DNA from: Castellaniella sp041677825
GTDB taxonomy: Bacteria; Pseudomonadota; Gammaproteobacteria; Burkholderiales; Burkholderiaceae_B
DNA: 34,371 nucleotides
NCBI RefSeq assembly: GCF_041677825.1
Contig: NZ_JBAYPG010000032.1
Span: forward strand, 1 to 34,371
Reading direction: 5' to 3'
Part shown: positions 17,174 to 25,139 of the stretch, piece by piece
Numbering within the stretch: the stretch's first letter is position 1
How the letters are laid out: each line of letters begins with the position of its first letter
Program-made: the position numbers and the translations under genes
The notes under the pieces: model-generated
The model's database searches: none
Seen by the model: the letters and a program-made list of their open reading frames with translations, nothing else
What the model was told of the DNA's origin: nothing

Positions 17174-17199
17174 TATTTTCCCTAGAAGAAAATATTTTC
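17174..17199. promoter_or_regulatory. Second palindrome pair in the divergent region
   Basis: TATTTTC (17174-17180) pairs with GAAAATA (17188-17194), and GAAAATATTTTC (17188-17199) is itself a perfect 12-bp palindrome. It lies a few turns from the first palindrome and just before the AGGGAG at 17206-17211. It may be a second operator or part of the promoter. Confidence 0.4.
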
Positions 17200-17264
17200 C
17201 AATAAAGGGAGTGCATGATATGCTCGATTCCATTGCAGACCATTCATATCTTCAGGAGTCCTGC

Positions 17265-18770
17265 GTGAACACTCAAGAACTGCTGCAGTCGCTGGGCGTC
17301 TCCAGCGCTGCTCTGGCGGGCGGCCCACTGACCGTGCACTCGCCCATAGACGGCACCCGGATCGCCGCCCTGCAGACCCACACCGCCGGCGAAGTCCCCG
17401 ACGTCATCGCCCGGGCCCAAAAGGCCTTTCTCGAATGGCGCAGCGTACCGGCACCCCGTCGTGGCGAACTGGTGCGCCTGCTGGGCGAAGAACTGCGCGC
17501 ACAGAAGCAGGCCCTGGGCCGCCTGGTTTCCGTCGAAGTCGGCAAGATCCCCGCCGAGGGCGAGGGCGAAGTCCAGGAAATGATCGATATCTGTGATTTC
17601 GCACTCGGGCTGTCGCGCCAGCTGTACGGGCGCACCATCGCATCCGAGCGGCCCGGCCACCACATGCTCGAGACCTGGCATCCGCTGGGGGTGGTCGGCG
17701 TCATCACCGCGTTCAATTTCCCGGTGGCGGTCTGGTCGTGGAATACGGCCATCGCGCTGGTCTGCGGCAATGCCATCGTCTGGAAACCATCCGAAAAATC
17801 ACCCCTCACGGCGCTGGCCTGCCAGGCCATCTTCGAGCGCGCATGCCAGCGCTTTGGCGACGATGCCCCAAAAGACCTGCTGCAAGTGCTGCTGGGCCGG
17901 CACGATATCGGCGAAGCGCTGGTCGAGGACAGCCGGGTCGCCCTGGTGTCGGCCACGGGTTCCACCCGCATGGGGCGCCAGGTCGGCACCCGGGTGGCCC
18001 AGCGCATGGGCCGCAGCCTGCTCGAACTGGGCGGCAACAACGCCATCGTCGTGGCCCCTTCGGCCGATCTGCAAATGGCCACCCGGGCCATTCTGTTTGG
18101 TGCCATCGGTACTGCGGGCCAGCGCTGCACCTCCACACGGCGCATCATCGTGCACGAAGCCGTGGCCGATGACCTGCTCGCACGGCTGAAAAAAGCATAT
18201 GCCAGCGCCACCGTGGGCAACCCGCTCGAGGCCGGCACCCTGGTGGGCCCGCTCATCGACCAGGCTGCATACGATGGCATGCAGCGCGCCCTGCAGCTGG
18301 CGCGCGACCACGGTGGCCAGGTCACCGGGGGCGAACGCCTGCTGGCCGAACGCTATCCGGACGCCTGGTATGTGCGCCCGGCCATCGTCGAAATGCCAAG
18401 CCAGATCGAACCGGCCTGCACCGAAACCTTCGCACCCATTCTGTACGTGATGCGCTACCGCGATTTCGCCGATGCCATCGAAATGCACAATGCCGTGCCA
18501 CAAGGCCTGTCATCGGCCATTTTCACCACCGATCTGCGCGAGTCCGAATATTTCATCGGGGCCACAGGTTCGGATTGCGGCATCGTCAACGTCAATATCG
18601 GCACCTCGGGGGCCGAGATCGGCGGGGCCTTCGGGGGCGAGAAGGAAACCGGCGGGGGCCGCGAATCCGGGTCGGATGCCTGGAAGGCCTATATGCGCCG
18701 AGCCACCAACACCATCAATTACTCGCGTGAACTGCCACTGGCGCAGGGCATCCATTTTGGTGACGACTGA
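17265..18770 (+). CDS. amaB: ALDH7-family dehydrogenase: alpha-aminoadipate semialdehyde / piperideine-6-carboxylate dehydrogenase
   Basis: About 501 residues. Motifs in order are GVVGVITAFNFPVAVWSWN, VWKPSEKSPLTALA, SATGSTRMGR, the catalytic Glu254 in LELGGNN, Cys288 in AGQRCTSTRR, and NIGTSGAEIGGAFGGEKE with GGGRESGSDAW. That last block is the hallmark of the ALDH7 (antiquitin/AmaB) family, which oxidises 2-aminoadipate semialdehyde, the open form of piperideine-6-carboxylate, to 2-aminoadipate. I chose the GTG at 17265, which has AGGAG six bases before it and gives the usual N-terminus. An ATG at 17220 with AGGGAG eight bases upstream is a real alternative and would add 15 residues. The gene is divergent from the FAD oxidase operon. 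Confidence 0.93.
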   Translation: MNTQELLQSLGVSSAALAGGPLTVHSPIDGTRIAALQTHTAGEVPDVIARAQKAFLEWRSVPAPRRGELVRLLGEELRAQKQALGRLVSVEVGKIPAEGEGEVQEMIDICDFALGLSRQLYGRTIASERPGHHMLETWHPLGVVGVITAFNFPVAVWSWNTAIALVCGNAIVWKPSEKSPLTALACQAIFERACQRFGDDAPKDLLQVLLGRHDIGEALVEDSRVALVSATGSTRMGRQVGTRVAQRMGRSLLELGGNNAIVVAPSADLQMATRAILFGAIGTAGQRCTSTRRIIVHEAVADDLLARLKKAYASATVGNPLEAGTLVGPLIDQAAYDGMQRALQLARDHGGQVTGGERLLAERYPDAWYVRPAIVEMPSQIEPACTETFAPILYVMRYRDFADAIEMHNAVPQGLSSAIFTTDLRESEYFIGATGSDCGIVNVNIGTSGAEIGGAFGGEKETGGGRESGSDAWKAYMRRATNTINYSRELPLAQGIHFGDD

Positions 18771-18841
18771 ACGCCGGGCCTGCTTTTGGTGAGGACTGAT
18801 CGTTAGGCCTGCTTTTGCTGACGATCGAGCATCAGGCCACC
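18755..18841 (+). repeat. Three tandem 29-bp imperfect repeats at the end of the ALDH7 gene
   Basis: Units start at 18755, 18784 and 18813, each opening TTTTG(G/C)TGA. The first unit includes the last codons and stop of the dehydrogenase. Units 1 and 2 match at 24 of 29 positions; unit 3 matches each of them at about 20 of 29. They are contiguous without spacers, so this is not a CRISPR. It looks like an old duplication of the gene's 3' end. Confidence 0.75.
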
Positions 18842-18848
18842 AGGTTCA

Positions 18849-18879
18849 CGCCAAGGCGCGGGCGGCGTGGGCTCAGAGG
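18849..18879 (-). repeat. Shared 3'-end element, copy 2 (after the dehydrogenase remnant)
   Basis: CCTCTGAGCCCACGC (18879-18865 on the minus strand) is identical to the bases around the pxpC stop at 2456-2470. It is followed by CCGCGCC and a small CGCC-AA-GGCG hairpin (18849-18858). The TGA is the stop of the short-chain dehydrogenase remnant. Confidence 0.4.
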
Positions 18880-18935
18880 GCAGGGGCCATGCCGCCATCC
18901 ACACGGATGTTCTGGCCGGTGAAGATTGCCGGTGT
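18873..18935 (-). pseudogene. 3' remnant of a short-chain dehydrogenase/reductase gene
   Basis: On the minus strand this 63-bp stretch reads ...AIFTGQNIRVDGGMAPAL and stop. TGQ.I.VDGG is the standard C-terminal motif of SDR enzymes. Nothing of the remaining 230 or so residues is present: the sequence upstream is the intact arsC gene. TCAGAGG occurs both at this stop (18873-18879) and at the arsC stop (18936-18942), so short repeats may have mediated the deletion. The frame is too short to be functional. Confidence 0.7.
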
Positions 18936-19274
18936 TCAGAGGATTTCGTGGATCCGCTCGAACGGCCGGCACAGGCGGGTGCCTTTCGGGGTGGTGACAA
19001 AAGGGCGATTGAGCAGCACCGGGTGTGCCGCCATGGCCTGCAGCAAGGCGGCCTCGTCGGCCCCATCCAGCCCCAGTTGCTGATAGATCGGCTCTTTGGT
19101 GCGCATGGCTTCGCGCACCGACAGGCCCGCAACCTCGATGAGGCTGCGCAGGGCATCGACCGTCAGCGGGGTTTTGAGGTAGTCCACTATTTCAAGCGGC
19201 TGGCCTTGTGCCTGCAGCAGTTCGAGCGCCTTGCGCGATGTGCTGCAGCGGGGATTGTGATGGATCGTGATCAT
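18936..19274 (-). CDS. arsC: Glutaredoxin-type arsenate reductase (ArsC)
   Basis: A 112-residue thioredoxin-fold protein. The catalytic Cys10 lies in HNPRCSTSRKALE, and the three arginines that form the oxyanion pocket lie in REAMRTKEP, LNRPFV and TRLCRP. The overall pattern matches E. coli ArsC, with a C-terminus that ends soon after RPFERIHEIL. It reduces arsenate to arsenite with glutathione and glutaredoxin. No arsR, arsB or acr3 is nearby, so it may be a housekeeping family member and the physiological role is open. Confidence 0.9.
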   Translation of the reverse strand: MITIHHNPRCSTSRKALELLQAQGQPLEIVDYLKTPLTVDALRSLIEVAGLSVREAMRTKEPIYQQLGLDGADEAALLQAMAAHPVLLNRPFVTTPKGTRLCRPFERIHEIL

Positions 19275-19366
19275 GTGCTGGTGTGACAGGTACTGAACAT
19301 GTGGTCAATATACGGTAAATGAATCCTGAGGACGTTTCGGTTGCTGGCCCTGCGTCCGGCATCCGG

Positions 19367-20041
19367 CTACGATCCCAGAGGACGAGCCCATTTGAGGACG
19401 ACCTGCGAGAGCATTTTTTCAGACTCATCGAGATAATCTGCCAGCCGTGCGGCGACCATTTTCATATCCTGCTTCACCATCCATTCATAGATCTCATGCT
19501 CTCTGTCGATCCAGTACGGGCTCTGCACAATGCTTTCGTCGGGAGGCAAGGTAAAGATCAAACGCAACTGGCCCGAAATATTGAGAAACAGATCATTGAT
19601 CAAGCTACAGGAAAACGCCGAAACCTGCAGGCGATGAAAATACAGGCTCAAGCTGCCCACCAGATGTGAATTTCGCTGGGCCACTTCGTTTTGTGCACGC
19701 TCAATCGTTTGACGCATCTGTTCGAGCAGTTCATCCGGAATGCAGGTGATCGCCTGCAGGGGATACAGCTGCAGAACACGTCGGGCCGTATAGATGTCGC
19801 GCAGATCCTTCAGGTCGAAGGTCCGCACGAAGACCCCTCTATAGCGAATGAAGCTCGCCAGGCCATCGCGCACCAGCATATGCGAGACCTCCCGCATCGT
19901 GTTGCGCGAAACCCCATATTTGCGCGCCATCTCGGTCTCGATCAGCTGTTCGCCCGACACGAGCCGACCATTGATGATGTCCTCCCGTACCCTGCTCTCT
20001 ATCGTCTCGACGATGGAAAGATCTTTGCTCGCCATGTCCAT
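19367..20041 (-). CDS. GntR-family transcriptional regulator
   Basis: A 224-residue regulator. Residues about 8-75 form the winged helix (ESRVREDIINGRLVSGEQLI, EMARKYGVSRNTMREVSHML, GVFVRTF). The rest is an all-helical effector domain of the FCD/FadR type (DLKDLRDIYTARRVLQLYPL, FHRLQ). It is the last gene of a six-gene minus-strand operon, 14 bases after the DUF1989 gene. The operon promoter carries two TTGTTnAACAA palindromes, of the TTGT..ACAA type known for FadR-like regulators, so autoregulation is likely. The ATG at 20041 was chosen; ATG at 20035 is also possible. Confidence 0.9.
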   Translation of the reverse strand: MDMASKDLSIVETIESRVREDIINGRLVSGEQLIETEMARKYGVSRNTMREVSHMLVRDGLASFIRYRGVFVRTFDLKDLRDIYTARRVLQLYPLQAITCIPDELLEQMRQTIERAQNEVAQRNSHLVGSLSLYFHRLQVSAFSCSLINDLFLNISGQLRLIFTLPPDESIVQSPYWIDREHEIYEWMVKQDMKMVAARLADYLDESEKMLSQVVLKWARPLGS

Positions 20042-20055
20042 GCAATCTTTTCCAG

Positions 20056-20919
20056 CTACCCCCTGCGGGACTCTTTTTCCCAGACCACCTGCTCGGGATA
20101 CATGCCATGCAAGCCCTTGTAGTCGGCGACAGCTGGGGATTGCCAACCTTCGAGCAAAGCATCCGGCATCTTGTAGACCTCGATTCCCAACGGATGGCAT
20201 ACCTCGATCGGATCACGCGCGTCTGGCCCCCAGAACGGGATGGACAGATCGCCACCGGGACAGGTCGAGAGTGCGCACAGCAGATCAATTTCGGCAAAGA
20301 ATTCGAAGAAATCACCTTTCACGGCAGGACAAGTCTTCATGAAATACTCATCATCATCATTGAGCCCCGTACACTGAAAGACATTCAGAACATCGTGCAC
20401 ATCGAATTCTGTCAGCCCATATGGAAGCACGGCCCGAGTCAGATTCGAATGGCAGTGGAAATGAAAGTCTTCGCCTGTCAGCATTTTGTTGACATAGGGA
20501 TCGCAACGCGTACCCAGCAGGTCATGTACTCGCCCTCCATCATTATCCACACCATATTGATCAAGCGTGTCGCGGGTGATCGTGACCAACGGTCGAAGAA
20601 ACGGTAGTGTAGACCAGAGCCTATCATAGGTGCTGACATGAGCCCCTTGCAATTGTCTTGTGCGCGAAGCCCACAGGCGCTCTCTGGGGTCATGGCGATT
20701 CCAGATGTTGAGATCAGCCACTTGCGGACCTTCGATGGTCACGATTCGGCACACATGCCCCGCCGGGACTTCCCAGGCCCGACCACTGCGTATGGGCACG
20801 GTGAGTGAATCGATGGGCCTGCACGATTCAACCTCCTTGGAAATGCGCCGATAGAACGCCTGATCAACCTCGAGGGCGGAGCCTTTCGTAGCCTGATAAG
20901 CCGCTGGATAATTACTCAT
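20056..20919 (-). CDS. DUF1989 (urea carboxylase-associated) family protein
   Basis: A 287-residue protein of DUF1989. Landmarks are VPAGHVCRIVTIEGPQVADL, NIWNRHDPRERLWASRTRQL, the GRVHDLLGTRCDPYVNKMLTG region, FHFHCHSNLTRAVLPYGL, DVLNVFQCTG, and FFAEIDLLCALSTCPGGD. Members accompany urea carboxylase or other nitrogen-scavenging genes; biochemical function is not settled. Here it follows an ectoine-synthase-like gene by 37 bases and precedes the GntR gene. The Cys/His-rich core suggests a metal-binding enzyme (inference). The ribosome site AGGAAAG precedes the ATG at 20919. Confidence 0.85.
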   Translation of the reverse strand: MSNYPAAYQATKGSALEVDQAFYRRISKEVESCRPIDSLTVPIRSGRAWEVPAGHVCRIVTIEGPQVADLNIWNRHDPRERLWASRTRQLQGAHVSTYDRLWSTLPFLRPLVTITRDTLDQYGVDNDGGRVHDLLGTRCDPYVNKMLTGEDFHFHCHSNLTRAVLPYGLTEFDVHDVLNVFQCTGLNDDDEYFMKTCPAVKGDFFEFFAEIDLLCALSTCPGGDLSIPFWGPDARDPIEVCHPLGIEVYKMPDALLEGWQSPAVADYKGLHGMYPEQVVWEKESRRG

Positions 20920-20956
20920 CTTCTTTCCTGTGGACAAAATGGGGACATGGATTGAT

Positions 20957-21343
20957 TCATTCACGAGGGCCGTATGAACCGCTGGCATCGTGCGTCTCGT
21001 CGCCCGCCAAGGGCGGGTTGAAGACACAGACGAGCCGCAGGTCACCCCTGGTGGCCCTGAGGATGTGGGCATCATGCCGATCCAATGCATAGAGTGTCCC
21101 CGGCCGCAGCGCGTGGGTAACACCGGTCGCGAGATCGACGACTTCACCTTCACCCGCATAACAATAATTGGTCTCGAAGTGATTCTTGTACTCCAGATGG
21201 AGTTCACTGCCCTCGAGTACGACTGTTTCATGCACGGAGTATCCAAGCCCGTCCTGTTCGACGATCAGCCGCGCACTGCGCCAACCCGGGCCGCTCGCAG
21301 CACGCGGCGTGCCTTCCACGTCCTTGGCTGTCCTGATGATCAT
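20957..21343 (-). CDS. ectC: Ectoine synthase-like cupin (solitary EctC)
   Basis: A 128-residue cupin that matches EctC along its full length: HLEYKNHFETNYCYAGEGEV in the middle and LVCVFNPPLAGDETHD..GSYGP at the end. The metal ligands reported for EctC, Glu57, Tyr85 and His93, are present at the same numbers, as are Trp21, Thr40 and Tyr52 of the substrate pocket. EctC normally closes gamma-N-acetyl-diaminobutyrate to ectoine. No ectA, ectB or ectD lies here; the neighbours are an amidase, a DUF1989 protein and an amino-acid transporter. The start overlaps the amidase stop (ATGA) and has AAGGAG six bases before it. The true substrate is open; it may act on a related compound or in reverse. 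Confidence 0.88.
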   Translation of the reverse strand: MIIRTAKDVEGTPRAASGPGWRSARLIVEQDGLGYSVHETVVLEGSELHLEYKNHFETNYCYAGEGEVVDLATGVTHALRPGTLYALDRHDAHILRATRGDLRLVCVFNPPLAGDETHDASGSYGPRE

Positions 21344-22671
21344 TCACATTCTCCTTGAAGTAGGCTTTCCAGGGTACTTGCCATTTGCAGCAGGGCGCGT
21401 CCACGACCACGCCTGCCTGTAAACAGAATTCCGACCGGTTCACCACTTGTCCACCCTGGCAGGCTGAGGCTCGGCAAACCAAAGCGACTGGCAATCTCCG
21501 TATAGGCAAAGGATTTCCGATTTTGTGCCAGGTAGGTCGTCTCGTCGTGCAAATCGACCAGGCGCGGTGGAAGAATAGGTGACGTTGGCGTAAGGAGCGC
21601 GTCGAAACCCGTCAACGCTCGATCAAAATCCCTTGCCAGGCGATCCAGGAGCCAGCGCGTGTGCAAGTACTCATGGGCCGGCACTGATCGTCCCGATTCA
21701 ATACGCGCGCGTATGAGCGGATCATAGCGATCGCCGAAGCGCCGCAGATAATGCTGGTGGACCGTGAAAGCCTCCGCAGCGAACATGTCGCCCTTGCCCG
21801 CCAGCTCGCCCAGTTCACGAACAGGCGCACAAGCCCCATGAATGATCTCGATCCCACTGAGCCGCAAATGTCTCACGGCTTCATGAAAGACTGCCAGCAC
21901 GTCAGCTTCCGGCTGCGGAGCCATGATCTCATCAGGGACAAGCACACGGAATGGTGCCGCGGCACTGGCTGGCTGACCGTGCAAACAAGTCTGGCAATCC
22001 AGATGGTCCAGACCTACTGCCTCTACGATGTCCAGGCATTGCCGCGCACTAGCCGCCATGATGCCCGGTGTATCAAAACTGGGCGCCAGGTTCAGCATTC
22101 CACTGCATGGCCAGGCCCCTTGCGAAGGAATATAGCCAGCCACACCACAGAATCCTGCTGGTATCCGCGCCGAACCACTGGTGTCCGTGCACAAGGCAAA
22201 ATCCGCAAACCCCAGCGCCACGGAAACGGCTGCGCCCGAGCTGGACCCCCCCGAGACCCGGTCTTCTCCTGTTACCAAAGGTGTCAAGGGCGTTCCATAG
22301 AACGTATTGAGCCCCAGGGCGCCAAACGCGAACTCAGTCATGTTGGTCTGACCGAGCAGCACGGCACCGGCCTGACGCAGTGCCGCAACCATGGCGGCAT
22401 CCTGCATCGCTGGCGACCGACCGGCGAGTGCGCGCGAACCCGCGTGAGTCACCCAGCCCCGCACGTCGAAACAGGCCTTTACCGAGCACACCCTGCCAGC
22501 AAGTGGCAATATGGCCCCATCAGCGCGGTCTTCCCGTCGACCATCCATCGCCCGGGCGGCCCGTATCGCTGCCTCACCATCCAGGTAGGTAAAGGCCAGG
22601 TCGCGCTCCTGCGGCCGCGCATCAGCACGATCCAGACACCGGGTCACGTGACTCTCTATAAATCCTTGCAC
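21340..22671 (-). CDS. Amidase signature family hydrolase
   Basis: A 443-residue amidase-signature enzyme with a Ser-cisSer-Lys triad: Lys in GRVCSVKACFD, the cis-Ser in GGSSSGAAVSVALG, and the nucleophile Ser in TDTSGSARIPAG. The GAVLLGQTNMTEFAFG motif is also typical. It hydrolyses an amide or N-acyl bond of an unknown substrate. The start is a GTG at 22671 with AAGG at about 8 bases; no ATG is close. It is coupled to the ectC-like gene by a four-base overlap and lies 38 bases after the transporter gene, so it probably processes what that transporter imports, or the product of EctC. Confidence 0.9.
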   Translation of the reverse strand: MQGFIESHVTRCLDRADARPQERDLAFTYLDGEAAIRAARAMDGRREDRADGAILPLAGRVCSVKACFDVRGWVTHAGSRALAGRSPAMQDAAMVAALRQAGAVLLGQTNMTEFAFGALGLNTFYGTPLTPLVTGEDRVSGGSSSGAAVSVALGFADFALCTDTSGSARIPAGFCGVAGYIPSQGAWPCSGMLNLAPSFDTPGIMAASARQCLDIVEAVGLDHLDCQTCLHGQPASAAAPFRVLVPDEIMAPQPEADVLAVFHEAVRHLRLSGIEIIHGACAPVRELGELAGKGDMFAAEAFTVHQHYLRRFGDRYDPLIRARIESGRSVPAHEYLHTRWLLDRLARDFDRALTGFDALLTPTSPILPPRLVDLHDETTYLAQNRKSFAYTEIASRFGLPSLSLPGWTSGEPVGILFTGRRGRGRALLQMASTLESLLQGECE

Positions 22672-22709
22672 CTTCGATGCCTTTTCTTGATTATGCCGAG
22701 ACGCTTTCC

Positions 22710-24236
22710 TCAGCCATGCTCTATCCGGCGCAGAAACTCACCGACGCGCCCATCCTTCACGGCCAGTAATTCTGCTGGAGCGGCGTCATGCAGGATGCGG
22801 CCATGGTCCATGAACAGAATCCGATCCGAGACCTTGAACGCAAAGTGCATCTCATGGGTCACAATCACCATGGTGATGCCCTCCGCTGCCAACTGTTCGA
22901 TGACCTTGAGCACTTCACCAACCAGTTCGGGATCCAGCGCCGACGTTGGCTCATCGAACAGCATGATCGATGGTCGCATGGCCAGCGCACGGGCGATGGC
23001 GACACGCTGCTGCTGCCCACCAGAGAGTTGGTGCGGGTACTTGTTGGCGCACTCCAGCAAACCCACCTTCTCGAGCAGCAGGAGCGCCTCGATGCGCAGC
23101 GTCTCACGATCTCCAAGTTTGTGGAATCCGGGCGCCATCGTGATGTTTTCGAGCGCCGTGCGATGCGGAAACAGGTTGAAGCTCTGGAATACCATGCCGA
23201 TACGCAGGATCTGGTCAGACTGGGCTGCCGGCAACCCGGGGACGAATTCCCCGAGGAAATTCCGACCATCCAGAATCACGGATCCACTATCGAGTTTTTC
23301 CAGACCATTGAGCGTCCGGATGACGGATGTCTTGCCGGAACCCGATGGCCCTATGATGGACACGACCTCACCAGGGCGCACTGCCAGACTGACATCGTCG
23401 ACGGCTTTCAGCGTTCCATAGGATTTGCACAAACTGCGCCCTTCGAGCACGAATGGCCCGGTCTGGGACTGCTCTTGTGGCCCGGACGCAGTCCGGATTT
23501 TCTCACGCAGGCCTTCCAGGCGCGCTTGCTCGCCGGGCGCAAGCACCAGCGCCTTGTGCTTGCGCTTGCTGATGTCGAGCCGGCCATCGAGATAGACCAG
23601 GCCCTTGTCGAATACGGTCACTATGAGAACATAATAGAAAGCCACCGCGACCATGGTTTCGAAGATGAGGAAATTCTGCGTATAGAGTCTTTGCCCCACG
23701 AGCAGAATCTCCGCCAGAGAAATCACCGAAACGAGCGAGGTCAGTTTGACGATGGTCACGAACTCATTGCTCAGGGTAGGCAAGGCGATCCGAATGGCCT
23801 GTGGAATCACGATGTGCCACTGGATGCCAAAATAGCTGACGCCCAATGCCCGACCCGCCTCATACTGCCCGACGGGCACGGACAGAATGCCCCCCCTGTG
23901 GATTTCAGCCATGTAGGCCGCTTCACTCAAAATCAGGGCAATGAGCCCGGCATAGAACGGATTGGACAGTACGACACTGGACTGCGGCAGGACCTGAGGG
24001 AAATTGTAGGTAAAGACCAGCAGGACCAGAAGCGGCAGGCTTCTGAAGAACCAGATGTAGACCCTGGACAGCCGATTCAGCCAACGGTGGCTGGATTGTT
24101 TGGCGAGCGCCAGGAAAAATCCGAACAACCCTGCGATGACCCACGAGGCGATGCTCAATTCGATCACCGTCCAGCAGGCCATCCAAAAATCGGTGTCCCA
24201 TAAAAGGCTGAATGTATAGTCCCAATCGAAACTCAT
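22710..24236 (-). CDS. Polar amino-acid ABC transporter, fused permease and ATPase
   Basis: A 508-residue fusion. Residues 1-220 form a HisM-type permease (FFRSLPLLVLLVFTYNFPQV, the EAA loop YMAEIHRGGILSVPVGQYEA, IVKLTSLVSVISLAEILLVG). A charged linker follows to about residue 265. Residues 270-508 form the ATPase: Walker A GPSGSGKTS, signature LSGGQQQRVAIARAL, Walker B IMLFDEPTSALDPE, switch VTHEM. It serves the PAAT family together with the binding protein encoded 11 bases upstream. Only one permease domain is present, so the transporter probably forms a homodimer of this fusion. Such fusions are known but less common than separate subunits. Confidence 0.93.
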   Translation of the reverse strand: MSFDWDYTFSLLWDTDFWMACWTVIELSIASWVIAGLFGFFLALAKQSSHRWLNRLSRVYIWFFRSLPLLVLLVFTYNFPQVLPQSSVVLSNPFYAGLIALILSEAAYMAEIHRGGILSVPVGQYEAGRALGVSYFGIQWHIVIPQAIRIALPTLSNEFVTIVKLTSLVSVISLAEILLVGQRLYTQNFLIFETMVAVAFYYVLIVTVFDKGLVYLDGRLDISKRKHKALVLAPGEQARLEGLREKIRTASGPQEQSQTGPFVLEGRSLCKSYGTLKAVDDVSLAVRPGEVVSIIGPSGSGKTSVIRTLNGLEKLDSGSVILDGRNFLGEFVPGLPAAQSDQILRIGMVFQSFNLFPHRTALENITMAPGFHKLGDRETLRIEALLLLEKVGLLECANKYPHQLSGGQQQRVAIARALAMRPSIMLFDEPTSALDPELVGEVLKVIEQLAAEGITMVIVTHEMHFAFKVSDRILFMDHGRILHDAAPAELLAVKDGRVGEFLRRIEHG

Positions 24237-24247
24237 TACCGAACCTG

Positions 24248-25114
24248 TCAGCTACCCGGTTTTTCAGCCAGAGAGGCCTGAATCTCTTCGGCCGTAGGCG
24301 CCTCCAACCCATAGCGCTCGAGAAGCGCCTGGTAAGTACCATCTTTCTTTGCACGATCGAGCGCGTCATTGAGCGCTTCAAGGAGGGCCGTCTGGGATTT
24401 GCTCACGCCCAAAGCAATGACGATCGGATAGAGAAGGCTTTTCGAGCTGATCTCGATATCATTCATGTCACTGACCATGCGGTGAGACACCGCCGCATCA
24501 TCGATCATGACATCGACCCCTTTGGAGCGAAGCGCCAAAAGCCCTTCGGGGGCCGTGGGGAACTCAAGTACCTGAATCGGCCCCTTGCCGACCGTGGGGC
24601 AATAATCCTTGGACACGGCCCGCAGGGCTGGAATCCAGGACGCAGCCTTGATGCTGCTGACTTTCAGACCACATAATTGTTCCGGTGTTTCTGGACGCAC
24701 ATCGCCATTCTTCAGAACAATGAATGACGCCCCCGTCTTTGAGTAAGGGACATAATTGATGATTTTTGCACGCTCGGGTGTGACGTAAAGCGCCGATGCC
24801 ACGATGTCAAACCGGTTTGCACGCAACCCGAGAATCAAATCTGCAAAGCGGGTATCCAGGATATTGACCTGAAGATCCAGATATTTTGCCATGAGGCGGC
24901 TGAAGTCAGGATCGAAACCGCTGGGTACCTTATCAGTGAAATAGGCGTAAGGTGGATAAGTCAGGTCCGAGCCAACTGTCAACGTACCAGACTCCACCGT
25001 AGCCAGGCCGTCGGCATGGGCCACGGAAACCGCACCCATGGCTAGCGTGGATGCCGCCACTGCAGTCAGGGTAGCCAGCCACTGCCAGCGCCCGCCACTT
25101 GAGAATATCCTCAT
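24248..25114 (-). CDS. Polar amino-acid ABC transporter, periplasmic binding protein (SBP_bac_3)
   Basis: A 288-residue binding protein. I chose the ATG at 25114 because it has GGAG just before it and starts a clean signal peptide (MRIFSS..., cleavage AHA|DGL at residue 34). In-frame ATGs at 25126 and 25135 are alternatives. Family motifs are LTVGSDLTYPPYAYF, GFDPDFSRLMAKYL, LILGLRANRFDIVASALYVTPER and YSKTGASFIVLK. It is the first gene of the six-gene operon and follows the strong palindromic operator. The substrate is not determined by sequence; ectoine-like compounds are a context-based guess. Confidence 0.9.
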   Translation of the reverse strand: MRIFSSGGRWQWLATLTAVAASTLAMGAVSVAHADGLATVESGTLTVGSDLTYPPYAYFTDKVPSGFDPDFSRLMAKYLDLQVNILDTRFADLILGLRANRFDIVASALYVTPERAKIINYVPYSKTGASFIVLKNGDVRPETPEQLCGLKVSSIKAASWIPALRAVSKDYCPTVGKGPIQVLEFPTAPEGLLALRSKGVDVMIDDAAVSHRMVSDMNDIEISSKSLLYPIVIALGVSKSQTALLEALNDALDRAKKDGTYQALLERYGLEAPTAEEIQASLAEKPGS

Positions 25115-25139
25115 GCTCCACTCCATAGTTGTCATATAA

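Noticed and set aside
18755..18841. CRISPR or attachment-site repeat
   Set aside because: The 29-bp units touch each other without spacers and drift from copy to copy; no integrase or tRNA gene is nearby.
20957..21343. Part of an ectoine biosynthesis operon
   Set aside because: No ectA, ectB, ectD or ask_ect in the window; the flanking genes are for uptake and hydrolysis.
22788..24203. Long plus-strand frame (471 codons) opposite the fused ABC transporter
   Set aside because: Antisense to an unmistakable permease-ATPase with all motifs; the product has no recognisable domain.
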